From: Carposina sasakii
Taxonomy: Eukaryota; Arthropoda; Insecta; Lepidoptera; Carposinidae
DNA: 64,000 nt
Direction of reading: 5' to 3'
NCBI GenBank assembly: GCA_014607495.2
Contig: CP053155.1
Span: 7,998,001-8,062,000, forward strand
Both the position numbers and the translations under genes were made by a program. The notes under the pieces were generated by a model. That model ran no database searches. It was given only the letters and a program-made list of their open reading frames with translations, and had not been told where the DNA came from. Shown here in pieces: positions 1 to 11,624 of this stretch (position 1 is its first letter; every line of letters starts with the position of its first letter).

Positions 1-575
1 TTTAGGTACTTTTAATGTTATTAAAAATTACGAAGACATAATATTTTATGGTTACACAGAATAATTCAGTATAAACAGTGTTGAGAAAAGACAGTTGCAC
101 CAGCTGTTTCTGTTACTGCTGATAGAACACTTACGAGTAACGGCAAAATATCTGCACTTTTTGGAAAAGTTGCCAATTCAGCGGATCTTCTATTTCCTTA
201 TATAAACAAAAAACAAAAGCAGATATTAATTGGTACACAAATAGAGTTCGTCTTACTTTCACGAAAATATAAAATAGCTTTACCACTAGCAGAACAGGAG
301 TGAACATACCAATATGAATAAAATTGTATGTACATTAAAACAAATTTTGCTGGCTAAGATCAGAATGCTTAATTTTTTCCCAGTAGACACAAGTAAAATG
401 CATAATTTACAAATATACATGTATAGTATAAATTCTAACAGAACCCCTACAAAATAGTTCAATCAGCATATTTGTCATCGGTATGTTCATAGGTAATTAA
501 TTTGTTCGTAATGTTCAAGCTACGGCAGTGTTACTTAGATGTCATGTGAAAGTGTTAGTGATGGGTACAGTTCTT
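1..575. other. 3' flank of CSN1, no gene seen
   Basis: AT-rich sequence downstream of the CSN1 stop codon on the minus strand. It probably holds the CSN1 3' UTR. I see no further exon, RNA gene or recognisable repeat. Confidence 0.4.
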
Positions 576-2502
576 TCATGACATAGGTACAACGTCGAAG
601 GTACGCGGGGTGAGACTGGTGCTTGATCCAGGGGCTTCTCCACTCTGAGGACCGGTCTCGCGACCTGCACTCTGAAAACAGATACATAAATTGCTTGTAC
701 TTTTTAGACAAGAGAAAGAGGGTTAAGCTTAAGATAGAACTGACAGTTCTATTATTATGAGACTGAAAGTAGGTTCAAGAAGAACTTGCGTTACAGGTCA
801 CTACTGTACAGAGTTCTATACAGTAAATATCAAAAATAAAGAGGTTGGTACAAAAGTATGTACATAGTTCAAAAAATTAGGCTACCATTGACAAGGAATA
901 TAATTTTAATTACCAGTTTGTACGATAGGAAGTGTAGCATATTTTTTTTTATTGACCCCTAATTACAATTTGAGATTGAAAAAAGGAGATAAAGAATTGT
1001 TTTCCAAATAAATTAATGAAATTGAACTCACCTTAACATGAATTTGATTTTTGAGCATTGCAGCACGTAAGATCAACATTGATGTCCGTCGCTGATATTC
1101 TTTTCCCATAGTCAGGCTCCTCTCAAAAGTGGTACTTCTCTGATCAACATCCTTAGCATATAAAATTTTGTTGTGTGAGTCTATACGGGCCTGGATCTGA
1201 CCATCAAGTATCAGTTGCATCAGCTCATCTTCAAGTGCATTAACAGTTCGGTTAAAAGCTGTGGCCATTAGGCGCATATCAGCAGAAAGGTAAGGACTAA
1301 AGTACTGAATAAGAGCTCGGTTTCTTATTTGCATATACAGAGAATTCAAATGTGGTGCTAAATACATGTCTAGAAGGAGGTTGTCTTTAATTTCATCCAA
1401 TAACCTTAAGCATGAAGCATATTTGGATTCATAGAACTTAAATATTATGTCCCGTAATTGTGGTTCTAGTTCTAGAAACAATTTGAATGAACTGCTAACT
1501 ATCACTTGTTTCTGTAATTCGTTCCTGTCAAAAGTTGCCAGAGCACAAAGACCTCCATATACCGCCACATTATTGCTGCTGAGAAGCTCTGGATATTCAC
1601 AATGATCAATGCTGGCAGCTAAAAAGTGTTTGGCTGCAGACTTATACTTTTTAGTAGCTAGTTCAGCCAATCCTGCAGCACATTTTAAGCGAGTCATAAC
1701 AGACTGATTTGAGTCCTTGCCAGAAACTTCATTGAAATCTGGTGTGCCTTCTGCCTTGGACACATAGTTGAGAACATGAGCCCAGTTGTGCAAATAAACA
1801 GATACTTTAACTACATTGAGGCACATCATGATAATGTGCTTGCCACTAGTGCAGTAATCTCTTGCCCGTGAATAACACTTCAGTGCACTTGTTAAGTCAC
1901 CACAATCCAAGTAATGATCTCCCAGATCATCATGACCTCTCCGGATGCTTTCTTTAATGGAATTTGTTTTATAATTTTTGAGGTCAGTATCTAACTTCTC
2001 CAGTTTTATAGCAGCTTTTTTGGTTTTCGATTCCACCCACATAGTGTCAAGCACTGGTATGTCCTGTGAACCCATTTGAACTGCTACATCAGGTAATCCT
2101 GATGAGGCTAATGCTTCGGCGAGTTTCTTGTGTAGAACTTGATAGAGACTTACATTATAAGTTGTCATGACGTAGGATATTGCCATTTTGAGCGCCTCTA
2201 ACCGTAATGATGGGCAATGGTCTGCTACAAAATTAAGTCTGTATAGTTTGGCAAAACCAGTATATGATGCCGCGTACGTCTCTAAATCCAGTGTAGGGTT
2301 CTCGACTAGATAACATTCAGCTTCATTGTTCTCATTATCTTCCACTGGAGCGTCCACTTGCATCGGTTCAGCAGTGTTCTGAAAAACATCGATAACATTG
2401 TGACGTCTAATTTACCCACAAAAATACTAATTGAAATAATAGTATTTGAAGGGAAGATTATTATATACAGTAAAATTGTAAGTTACTTACCATTTCGAAC
2501 AT
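576..2502 (-). CDS. CSN1: COP9 signalosome complex subunit 1 (CSN1/GPS1), three coding exons
   Basis: CSN1 is a scaffold subunit of the COP9 signalosome, which removes NEDD8 from cullins in nucleus and cytoplasm. Coding exons on the minus strand are 2502-2491, 2378-1032 and 671-576 (1455 nt, 484 residues). The first exon holds only four codons (MFEM) and ends at a GTAAGT donor. Exon 2 follows a TTTTTCAG acceptor and reads in frame into MQVDAPVE, so the Met at 2363 is internal. Exon 2 ends NQIHVK at a GTGAGT donor. The last exon adds a short acidic, Ser/Pro/Thr-rich tail starting [12 protein letters not shown] and ending at TGA, similar in character to the mammalian GPS1 tail. The Rpn7-like helical repeat region spans about residues 100-280 and the PCI domain about 290-445. 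Length is normal for the family and no frame break is seen. Confidence 0.95.
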
Positions 2503-2846
2503 TTTTTCTTAGTTTAGAGTCGGCTTAAATAGAAAATATACGAATTCCACTGTCAACGCAGAAATCCAACCTAGAACACAATGCAGTTCAATACTTAATT
2601 GCTTAAACCTTTTATCACCTGATAATGTGAATAATATAAAATCATTATTACGTTTTCTGGTACACAAAATTATAAAACTGCAATTATATTTATCAAAATA
2701 CCTTTTTCATTACGTTTCGTCTTGGCAGCGGCATTTTTTTTATTTCGGCCACATTTGACGACCAGACAGTATTGCCAACTTCATAGCTACATTTGCCGCT
2801 CTACCGCTAAATAATGCCTGATTATAATTTAATTTTATGAGATGAA
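2503..2846. other. Upstream flank of CSN1
   Basis: Holds the CSN1 5' UTR and presumed promoter. No clear TATA box was seen at a suitable distance on the minus strand. No other gene is visible. Confidence 0.35.
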
Positions 2847-2859
2847 TTGAGATGTGTAT

Positions 2860-3005
2860 GTTATCGAGGTACTCCATATAATGTGATCATGAGGCAGCAG
2901 ATCCGAGGGTCAGCGGAGGTGATCCCCGGTGGTGGGCGACCTCTCAATGGAGATTTGAACTTCCGAATAGTGACGCCTGATACAATTAAATACTCCATAG
3001 AAGGT
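2860..3005 (+). repeat. Penelope-like/SINE-like repeat, 3' tail fragment
   Basis: Contains the CAGATCCGAGGGTCAGCGGA block followed by a GGTGGTGGGCGACC block and a GACGCCTGATACAATT end. The same order occurs inverted at 51870-51990 and, in part, at 54275-54333 and 63880-63935. This copy lacks the upstream hammerhead-like segment, so it is 5' truncated. Confidence 0.7.
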
Positions 3006-3997
3006 TACTGTATGTGGGGATGGCTGAAGAGATAGAAATAGGATACAATATTCTGTAGAGACACATTTAGCAGACATAATATTGCTGCACCCTGTCGTAG
3101 TAGTACATCAGTATCGAAAAAACAATAAAATATGTAGTTTTGATCTTTTTTGTCTAGGAATTCCATCTATGGAGGTTCCCTTACCACATAAAAATAGTAT
3201 TAACTTACATTTAATGTACATACTCAATATTAAGGATTATTTATGGAGTTGGAAGCACTCATCAAATTGTCTATGGTTTGAAAATCATAGACAGTATTTT
3301 TATTTTTAACAAAAATTGTCTACGAAATATTCTCTTTCCAGCTTAGACAAAAATTATCGTCAGGCACTTTTAAGCCCCTGGGGGTCAAACAGTAATTACT
3401 TTTTATTACGGCTACTTCTTTTTGCATTAAAAAGATCCAATTAAGAATATGAATATTGTACTACAACTACACCATCAATCGTTGGGCTTGTTCTTAATTT
3501 TTACGGAGGACTATGGTAGGTATTTCAACCTCACCGTACAAGGGCACGGGCGATTTACGGAATATTATTATTTTATTTTTATTATTTTCATGAGACACAA
3601 ACAGTATTTAATATTATAGTAGTTCAATGTTAGTTTTGTGGTGGTTTCTAAAATAAACATTCGGGTCATTGGTACCAATATCAATACCTATATCTCAACG
3701 TAAAGATTCAGTGAACATTGGTAGGTTACCTGTAAATGTGTTCTGACGTTACCTGGCTAATGTAGGTAGGTATAATAGCTACATATCTACACAGTACAGA
3801 AATTTAGTCTTTTCCCCGGCAGGATAGGTAGGTAGAGTAGGCAGGGATCACGAACCTCTATTTGATACGGGACTGTGTTTTGTTTTATCGACTTTATAAT
3901 AATAATATAATAATATTCACACACTACACAACACATTAACCTAGTCCCACACTAAGATCCCTAAGGTTTTGTGTCGTGGGTACTAAGTAACGGTATA
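3006..3997. other. Intergenic, no gene seen
   Basis: AT-rich spacer with short GTAGGTAGG runs. No coding or structured feature can be supported. Confidence 0.4.
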
Positions 3998-4257
3998 CAG
4001 GATGTAACAAAAAGGGTATGTTGAGCGAAAAGCTACGTGAATAGCCCACTGTAGAGAACCTATACACCAAATTTGAGACTCGAAATCACAAGTTTATTTT
4101 TCAAGATTGTATAAAAATTTCTGAGATATTTAAAAATTCTCCATACTATCGGCAAAAATAAACATGTGATTTCGAGTCTCAAATTTTGTGGATAGGTTCT
4201 CTACAGTGGGCTATTTACGTAGCTTTTCGCTTAACATACCCTTTTTGTTACACCCTG
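3998..4257. mobile_element. Foldback MITE A (260 bp, TA-flanked)
   Basis: Almost the whole 260 bp is an inverted repeat. It starts CAGGATGTAACAAAAAGGGT, ends with the complement, and has TA on both sides. An equally long copy lies at 11625-11884, with partial copies near 23473 and 30522. Termini and TA duplication fit a Tc1/mariner-mobilised MITE. Nothing is coded. Confidence 0.85.
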
Positions 4258-5379
4258 TATAAATACATAGATAAGTATAGAAACTTTCATGACATTCTTC
4301 ACGCAGGCTCCGCTTGTCGGTTTATTAGGGTATTTAAGGATAGGTAGAACTTCATATAGCCTATGTCCTCCTCCGTAAGTACCTACTCACAGATATAATG
4401 TAGGTTTGCCAAATTTCCAGAAAATAGCTTTTAAGTTAATAAAGCCTGAAGATTAGGGTTTTCGGAACCGGTGCTGATTTAAAGAACCGGGAAATTCAGT
4501 ACTGTCTTTGATCAGAACCGGGAAATACCGGTTCTTTTGATACTTTCGGTACTTAGCAGTTTTTTTTTGCAAATTTTACTAAATTCTATAAAATAAAACG
4601 CCTTAAGTAATGAATTAAAAACACAATGATCAAAAGTAAGTAAATAATCAGTTTCTGTAATTTTTTATAAAGAAAAATTTTTAATAAAATAAAAAATTGG
4701 AATTAGAGGAACATTACCTAAATATTTTAAAACATGCAAAATCACAGTTATGTTAAATTCTTAGTTTTATAACATACACTGGATAGGAAATAAACCGAGC
4801 CACCGGAGCTACCCGTCACCTTGGAACTCTAATTCGATGTTCTCAAAAAGTATCAAACTTACAACTATCAAACTTATACCCACATTTAAAGTGCATTTAA
4901 TTAACGAATAAAATTAATTGAAATTTAATTAAAAGTATCGTTAACTTAGCTACGTTGTAATTACGCAAAAACACAATGCTAACAATTTTGGTCTGTTTCG
5001 ACTGGAGTTCCTGCTTAGCGTTTTTGTCTTTTACAGTGAGGGTAGTTGGATATTTCTTATCACTGCTGGGCAACAGGCCCAGCATTGACTGTAGCCCACC
5101 GTCGAGCACGACTTGAATTTGCATGAGCACATAGGGATTGGACTTTACTGATGAGACCACGTCTCAGCTCCGTAAGTCATGGCTGATTCATTGATGATTA
5201 TTAAAGCTTAACCAGACTGGGAAACAACTCCTTTTTGTAAACTCCTTTATAAACGCGTAACAATCGTAAATCTTAATATGTTTCTATTCATTTTATTCGT
5301 CATTAAATGCGCTTTCTGTAGGCAATAGCTGTAAGTTTGATACTTTTAGAGAAAATCGAATTAGAGTTCCAAGGTGACG

Positions 5380-5711
5380 CACAGTGGTTCCAATGTATGG
5401 GAGGTGCTGGACATTCGCATCCAAAAAATAAAATTGGTGAATCTTGAGAAACTAATTATGCCATCTTGTTTGGTAGATCAATGTCTTTGAAAGTTATTAT
5501 TTAAAGTTTTTTTGTAACTGTTATATTTGAGGAGATAATTGAGAAATAGTGTTTTCTTACTATGGAAATGGTCAAACTTACTTACATATCTCTTGATTCC
5601 GGCCTCGTTTCAAGTTGCGGTCTTCGGTATTGTGTTTATATTTGAGAGAACTACAATTAATGCTAACACACATAGTGCGCCAAACGTGCACTTTCTGCGG
5701 TACATAGAAAT
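5380..5711 (+). repeat. Transib left terminal inverted repeat
   Basis: About 332 bp, near-identical to the complement of 8641-8972, starting with the CACAGTG heptamer. Long near-identical TIRs point to recent activity. A short frame on each TIR is fortuitous. Confidence 0.9.
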
Positions 5712-6168
5712 GTTTGATTTTTATATTATAATATACTACAATGACAAGGATCTTACAATTTTCTGTTAAAATCATAGAGGAATAAGGGCCCCTCTAAATA
5801 TGCGTATCGATAAATGATGTTGCAGAAATAAAAAAATAATAATTAAATTAATTAATTTGCAAACGAGGGCAACGATCGATCCACAGACGGTCTTAGACTT
5901 TTAAATAATTAATTAATGAAATTATTGCATTATCATTAAGACAGTAGTCATTAGCATTTCTATCAATTACAGATGTCATTCTTAGAGTAATTTTTAGCAT
6001 TTTCAACAATTATTTGATGCAGGTGATTATTAATTGAAATCATTAGTACTAAAACATTACAAGAATAACAATTGTACGCAGTACGCACTAATGAGGGTAG
6101 TGTAGTATAAATTGGTTGGTAATCCTTTATTTTACATCAGTTTTGATTTCTATTTCGTTCTAATAAAT

Positions 6169-8307
6169 ATGTCTTTCCGTGGATTTGTTACAAATCTTGA
6201 CCTTTATTGCGCTTTACGCAAACACAATGATCTACGTGACTTTGATCATCTATTCGGTGTCCTTAAAACGAATTGCAACGTTTCTCTTTGTGAAGGTGCC
6301 GAAGAAGACTTAAAGAACTGGTGTCGTCGATTTTGCTACCGGATCTATCCTAAATGGTCTCAAGCTGGAAGAAGCGAAGGAAAGTTTCTAAATAAACACT
6401 CAGAGTGGTTGCAGTCTGAAGTCCAGTGGCCGGATTCCCTAAAGGAAAATAATTTGCCTTTACAAGTATTACCTACGAACGCAATAGAAGAAGAAACTAC
6501 TGAGCAGACGAATTTACCTTCTAAATCCGATGCCTCTACGTGTACTCATGTCTCTCCTCGTAAGCCCTTTGAAGATTTAAGTCCTCGTCAAAAGAAAAGA
6601 CGCACTGAAGTACTTAGGGTATCTAGCAGCACTGACGAGATTATGTTTTCTGCACAAAGCAGTCTTAGGGCTGCAGGGGAAAATGATGTAGCTGATATTA
6701 TGAAGTTTTTAATGGAAAATCCTACAGAAGCTTCTAAGATCAAAGATTTCATTGGCGGACGGAGTACCACAGATTCAGATAAATGTATATCTCCACTAAA
6801 GGCCCTAGCTTTGTTTGTGTCGATGAACCTTTCAAAATGGCGTTATATGACTTTACGGGATTTTCATGCTAAAGAAGGAGTAGCTCAATATCCCAGTTAT
6901 TACATGCTTCTGAAAGAAAAAAAGAAATGTTACCCAAAACAAGAAGACGTTACAATTACTGAACACTCTGCTAAAATCAAATTGCAAGCGTTGCTAGACC
7001 TTACTACGACAAGACTTCTACAAACCCAAAACCTCTCTACCACTGAGGAGAAAAACCTGGTGCTCGTGAGCAAATGGGGCTTTGACGGTGCTTCGGATCA
7101 AAGTGTTTACCACCAGAAAACAAGTGAAACTGAGGAAACGAATTTCGCCAGTGTATTTGTTGCAAGTCTTGTACCAATCCGGCTCACATCCGAAACTGGC
7201 CAAATAATTTGGGAAAATGAGCGGCCCTCGTCAACATCTCTTTGTCGACCAATCCTAATCAAGTTCATCAAAGAAACAAAAGAAAATGTTCAAATGGAGA
7301 TGTCTGAATTCGAAGAAGAGATTAAGCTTCTGCAACCTACTAAGAGCGATGACGTAAGTGTAAAGCACCAGTTGCATTTGACGATGATAGATGGTAAGAT
7401 TCACTCATACATATCAGGCACAGCAGCATCAGTGTGCGACATTTGCAAAGCGCGTCCAAATGAGATGAACGACATTAGTAAAGTAAGAAGCAAGCCAGTG
7501 CACGAAGACATGTTTAAATACGGACTTAGCTCGCTCCATGCATGGATCCGGACCATGGAGTGTTGTCTTCACATCGCATACAGATTAGACATAAAATCAT
7601 GGCAAGCTAGAGGTGATGAAGCAAAGAAGAATGTTGCTGAAAGAAAATCAGCAATTCAAGAAAACTTCAAAAAAGAAACTGGAATGCGTCTTGATGTTGT
7701 CAAGCAAGGGAGTGGAACCACCAACACCGGTAATTATGCTAGAAGGTTTTTTGAAAACCCAGAAAAATCTGCTGAATTAACCGGATTAGATGCGAGACTT
7801 TTAAGAAGGCTAGCTGTCATTTTACAGTGTATATCTTCAGGAGAGAAACTCGACATTGACAAATTTCGTATGTTCTGTAATGACACTACTTTGCTCTACG
7901 TGGAATTATATCCATGGTTTTATATGCCGTCTAGTCTCCACAAATTGCTGGTCCATGGGCCAGATGTCATTGAGAACTTTTCAATGATGCCTATCGGCTT
8001 TTTGTCCGAAGAAGCCTCGGAGGCACGAAATAAAGAATTTAGAAAGTACCGCGAAGGACATTCAAGAAAACATAGCAGTGTCTCGTGTAATGAAGATGTA
8101 CTACACAATCTTTTATTATCTTCTGATCCGGTTCTTACAAGTATTCGCCCAATGTATAACAAATTTATTAAAAAATCTTGTTTCTCAGAATTTTATGAAC
8201 TGATTATATCCGAGACAGGTAAATTTAATTTTGTCGATATAAACGAGTTAATCGAAATAGACTCCGCATCAGAATTGATCGATGATGATTGTGAAGACGA
8301 TTCATAA
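6169..8307 (+). CDS. Transib transposase (RAG1-core-like DDE recombinase)
   Basis: A 712-residue protein that would cut and paste the surrounding element in the nucleus. The frame is open from 6112, but that upstream start is TTG. The first ATG, at 6169 (MSFRGFVTN), is preferred. Candidate catalytic acids, by the FDG / IDG / SEEA context of the Transib-RAG1 family, are D306 (WGFDGASD), D408 (TMIDGKIH) and E614 or E615 (FLSEEASEARN). A CDIC pair about 30 residues after D408 and the histidines in HAWIRTMECCLH fit the family's zinc-binding insert. A Lys/Arg-rich PRQKKRR near residue 140 could be a nuclear signal or DNA contact. No stop or frameshift is present and length is typical. AATAAA-type signals follow the stop. 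There is no RAG2-like gene beside it. Confidence 0.93.
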   Translation: MSFRGFVTNLDLYCALRKHNDLRDFDHLFGVLKTNCNVSLCEGAEEDLKNWCRRFCYRIYPKWSQAGRSEGKFLNKHSEWLQSEVQWPDSLKENNLPLQVLPTNAIEEETTEQTNLPSKSDASTCTHVSPRKPFEDLSPRQKKRRTEVLRVSSSTDEIMFSAQSSLRAAGENDVADIMKFLMENPTEASKIKDFIGGRSTTDSDKCISPLKALALFVSMNLSKWRYMTLRDFHAKEGVAQYPSYYMLLKEKKKCYPKQEDVTITEHSAKIKLQALLDLTTTRLLQTQNLSTTEEKNLVLVSKWGFDGASDQSVYHQKTSETEETNFASVFVASLVPIRLTSETGQIIWENERPSSTSLCRPILIKFIKETKENVQMEMSEFEEEIKLLQPTKSDDVSVKHQLHLTMIDGKIHSYISGTAASVCDICKARPNEMNDISKVRSKPVHEDMFKYGLSSLHAWIRTMECCLHIAYRLDIKSWQARGDEAKKNVAERKSAIQENFKKETGMRLDVVKQGSGTTNTGNYARRFFENPEKSAELTGLDARLLRRLAVILQCISSGEKLDIDKFRMFCNDTTLLYVELYPWFYMPSSLHKLLVHGPDVIENFSMMPIGFLSEEASEARNKEFRKYREGHSRKHSSVSCNEDVLHNLLLSSDPVLTSIRPMYNKFIKKSCFSEFYELIISETGKFNFVDINELIEIDSASELIDDDCEDDS

Positions 8308-8640
8308 ATAAATTAAAATTTTAATTAAAATAAATATAAATAAATAAATTTTTTATTACAGTTTAATAAAAAGATCTCATTCGTGTAACTAGGGTCTTTC
8401 TCTCTGTGTTTATAGACATTTTTAGTTAAATTTATCTGTACTATTTTATAGATTTATAATGCATGTTGTGCTTTTCGTATTTTTTGAATTTTATTAAATA
8501 AATACTACCACTAACAATTTTAGTGTAATTTAGTTCTCAAACCATTTGACCTACATTTTGGACATGTCAAAAATCAAAATTACAAGATCACTTTCATTGT
8601 AGTGTTCAGTATGGAACTTTTTCGTATATAAAAATAGACA

Positions 8641-8972
8641 TCTCTATGTACCGCAGAAAGTGCACGTTTGGCGCACTATGTGTGTTAGCATTAATTGTAG
8701 TTCTCTCAAATATAAACACAATACCGAAGACCGCAACTTGAAACGAGGCCGGAATCAAGAGATATGTAAGTAAGTTTGACCATTTCCATAGTAAGAAGAT
8801 ACTATTTCTCAATTATCTCCTCAAATATAACAGTTACAAAAAAAACTTTAAATAATAACTTTCAAAGACATTGATCTACCAAACAAGATGGCATAATTAG
8901 TTTCTCAAGATTCACCAATTTTATTTTTTGGATGCGAATGTCCAGCACCTCCCATACATTGGAACCACTGTG
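8641..8972 (-). repeat. Transib right terminal inverted repeat
   Basis: Mirror of the left repeat, differing by only a few bases, ending at the CACTGTG heptamer next to the TGACG duplication. Confidence 0.9.
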
Positions 8973-9284
8973 TGACGGGTGGCTCGTTTTATTTGCTGTC
9001 TAGTATATATCTCTCTTATCTATCTACTGCGCGGGACGCAGAGTAATGTGTAAGCAAGGAATATCGCCTCGCTAATGTTCGAAATTCGAAGCTGAGTGAG
9101 GATGTACTATCAGTTAGTACTAACTCAATATCCGAACACGGAGATAACACATTATTATAGATTTATATTCCCAAAAGAACCGGAACAGAATGTTTAATCC
9201 CGGTCCTCAAGTGCTATCAAAAGAACCGGGAATTCCCGGTACTTTCGATACCGGGATTTCCCGGTTCTGAACCCTACTGAAGAG

Positions 9285-10475
9285 GTGTCAACGACCTCAC
9301 TTTCACATATATAATTTTTAACTATATTAGGTAGTTTGGGTTGGGATGGGATTGAGGTTTCTTACCTAGGTTATTTTTATTAGTTTCGACCAAAATAATT
9401 ACCTACAATCAATTAATACGATGAATGGCTGTTAGTAGGTGGTTAGGTACTTATTTAGGTAGCGTCAGCCGTAATAAGGAAACTATGCAAGCAGAGGCGG
9501 CTGCTGACGTTTTTAGATGGGTGTTCACCCCCTTAACGAATGGGGTGGTGTAAGTTCAACCGTACACTTATAAAAATTCAGATGACTTAATGAAATACAT
9601 TAAAGACAACCATATCGCGTTCTAACTCGGACTAAGCGACCTCTAGTGGCGGCATACGCGAATTAAAGTGAGCGGCGCTCCAGATAAGACGAAATCTTCT
9701 GTTTCACGCACCGGCCTATGTCGGTATGTCTCTTTCGCACTCATTGAATACAGTACTAGGCATCGTTCCAAATTTCGTTACGTTGAAGCGCAATCGCCAG
9801 AGCTCTACTCGATTCATTAGATTACAACTTACTTGAGATGAACGCGTAGACACTATTGTATAAACATAGTAGAATTGAAAGATAATTTTGAATATAGAGA
9901 AATATAGATTGCCTATGTAATCTTCGTGGGTGGGTGTGCACCGCACCAGCGCTCCTTAGGACGAGCTGCCAGTGTATGCAAGTACCTAGGTATTATTGAC
10001 ATATTCACTCATTGTTCGCTTAATCCTAACTCGTAAATGTTCGTTCCTCCTGCGCCTACACAGTGTGTTTCAGGTAAATAATTCGCATTATAAATAATTT
10101 AATAATTAGTTCCAAATGATGCGGGGCTTCACTAGAATACATCAGTTGCATCTCCTTCCGTGCATGTCGTTAGTCAGGAACTAGGGGGCGTTCTCTCAGG
10201 CGATAAACAAGCAATTGATAAACAGTCACTGATCGGTTACATCTGTCCGCTTTCTACTTGGTGGTCGGTCTACTACATGGATGTGGGATCTCCTTTATGA
10301 TACAGTTCTGGCTAATCCTATTTCGGAGCCAATTCGTTCTTTAGTATTTCGCAATCAGATATGTAAACTTCTCAACATCGACATTACATATATTCATTGT
10401 GAAAATTCTTAGAATGCGTTATCTAGGTACTTATTTATTTAAAAAAACTATTAAGTACAATACAAATACACTATT
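9285..10475. other. Intergenic, no gene seen
   Basis: No coding feature, RNA gene or repeat boundary could be supported. Short frames here (for example 9716-9946 minus) have no recognisable protein content. Confidence 0.4.
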
Positions 10476-10488
10476 GGACGGTTGATAT

Positions 10489-11251
10489 TTTAAAAAAGCC
10501 ATTTATTTCAAACAAAATTACAAGTAAAATACATATTAGGATTGCAATCAAATTATTATAAATTCATATTAAAATTGTAATGTATAGGTATATAAGTCAA
10601 TTATAAATATATATTTTTTTAAAAATTATATCTGTCCATATTATTTTCATGCCTTCCCCGTTATAGTATGTCTCTTAGTTTGATGTGCCTTTCGGCGTAG
10701 GCCTCCTCCAACTCTCTCCATTGAGCTCTATCAGCAGCAACCCTTGTCCAATAAGGCCCCAAAGTCAAGCGGATTTCATATTCCCATCTCCGTGCTGGAC
10801 GTCCCTGCTTTCTGTGACCATCTCTTGGGTACCATAGAGTGACTCTCTGACTCCACTTTTCAATTTTGCAACGCAGCATGTGTCCAGTCCAACTTCATTT
10901 TTGGTGATCAATGCGGGTGAGTATGTCAATCACTTTCGTTCTTTTTCTAATTTCTGCATTTGGAATTTTATCGCCGAGTCTTAGACCTAACATACTTCTC
11001 TCCATTGCACGTTGACATTTTGCAAGTTGTTCCCTATGTTTTTCGGTAAGCGACCAGGTCTCACATCTATATGTTATGCAAGGAAGTATGCAAGTGTTGA
11101 AGGTTTTCTTTTTGATATGTATGTTTAATTCCTTACTCTTCATTATTTCTTTTAGAGACCAATATTTTCTCCAGCCACTAGCTATTCTCTTATTTATTTC
11201 CTTTCACATCAGATCACTGGGGGCTATAATTTGTCCCAAATAGACATACTC
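10489..11251 (-). mobile_element. 5'-truncated RTE-type LINE with 13 bp target duplication
   Basis: Flanked by GGACGGTTGATAT at 10476-10488 and 11252-11264. Inside, on the minus strand, is the C-terminal end of a non-LTR reverse transcriptase. The element is truncated at its 5' end (right side), typical of target-primed reverse transcription. Confidence 0.85.
10661..11143 (-). pseudogene. RTE-type reverse transcriptase, C-terminal remnant
   Basis: Two minus-strand frames in succession. 11143-10895 carries the thumb-proximal CITYRCETWSLTEKH and QRAMERSMLG blocks. 10879-10661 carries the RKQGRPARRWEYEI and AQWRELEEAYAERH tail. Both are recognisable features of endonuclease/RT proteins of RTE elements. 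The two are in different frames with stops between, and the polymerase core and endonuclease are missing, so the gene is dead. Confidence 0.85.
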
Positions 11252-11264
11252 GGACGGTTGATAT

Positions 11265-11622
11265 AATTACCTTAAAATAATATAATTGAATCTCACCATA
11301 CGTAAGTAAATACCTATTAGTTAAGTAGGTAAATTAAACATTTAACTATGATCTGTATTAATGATGTGCGGGATTGTTAAAAATATATATCCTCGAATAC
11401 GGATCTGAATACGGATATGTGGTGTCAATATCCTTAACTTTCTTACGCAGTCTGTGTCAGTGCGCCGCTGGACCGATAAGTATACCTAATTTAAAAAATC
11501 ATTTAATTCGAATTTTAAATATTACGAAGATCTAAGTTTTGTTTTCTTAATAAAAGGTGATCTTATAACTTATATAATATCGATTTCATTAAGAAGATAG
11601 TTGATTGGGCATCTTTGAGTTA
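11265..11622. other. Spacer, no gene seen
   Basis: AT-rich, with a GGATACGGAT-like short repeat that recurs near 12540-12610. Nothing else is supported. Confidence 0.35.
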
Positions 11623-11624
11623 TA

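Larger units (their letters stand above)
5380..8972 (+). mobile_element. Complete Transib DNA transposon (3593 bp)
   Basis: It begins CACAGTGGTTCC and ends GGAACCACTGTG. The terminal heptamer CACAGTG equals the recombination-signal heptamer recognised by RAG1/2, a known property of Transib ends. The TIRs run about 332 bp (5380-5711 and 8641-8972) and are almost identical. The element is flanked by a perfect 5 bp duplication TGACG (5375-5379 and 8973-8977), which is the Transib size. It carries one uninterrupted transposase frame and sits in the arm of an older inverted-repeat element, so it is the younger insertion. Confidence 0.95.
4783..9000. repeat. Inverted-repeat arms interrupted by Transib
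   Basis: The left arm (about 4783-4868, containing CACCTTGGAACTCTAATTCG) is the reverse complement of sequence at about 5326-5379, continuing after the Transib at 8978-9000 with GGTGGCTCG. The right arm lacks an 8 bp AGCTCCGG stretch. Without the Transib this would be a foldback element of about 0.6 kb inside the hAT-like element, or its subterminal repeats. Confidence 0.6.
4454..9276. mobile_element. hAT-like element carrying nested insertions
   Basis: The left end reads TAGGGTTTTCGGAACCGG and the complement of the right end reads TAGGGTTCAGAACCGGGA. Both are followed by repeated CCGGTTCTTTTGATA-type subterminal motifs. The flanking octamers CTGAAGAT (4446-4453) and CTGAAGAG (9277-9284) match at 7 of 8, as expected for a hAT target duplication. 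No hAT transposase is present. The interior is another inverted-repeat element and a Transib. A short reading frame at 4897-5160 on the minus strand was not recognised. Confidence 0.55.

Noticed and set aside
4897..5160. A small minus-strand gene
   Set aside because: Lies between inverted arms of a repeat, has no recognisable domain and no splice or start context.
6112..6168. Upstream start of the Transib transposase
   Set aside because: The frame is open, but its first codon is TTG. The first ATG is at 6169.
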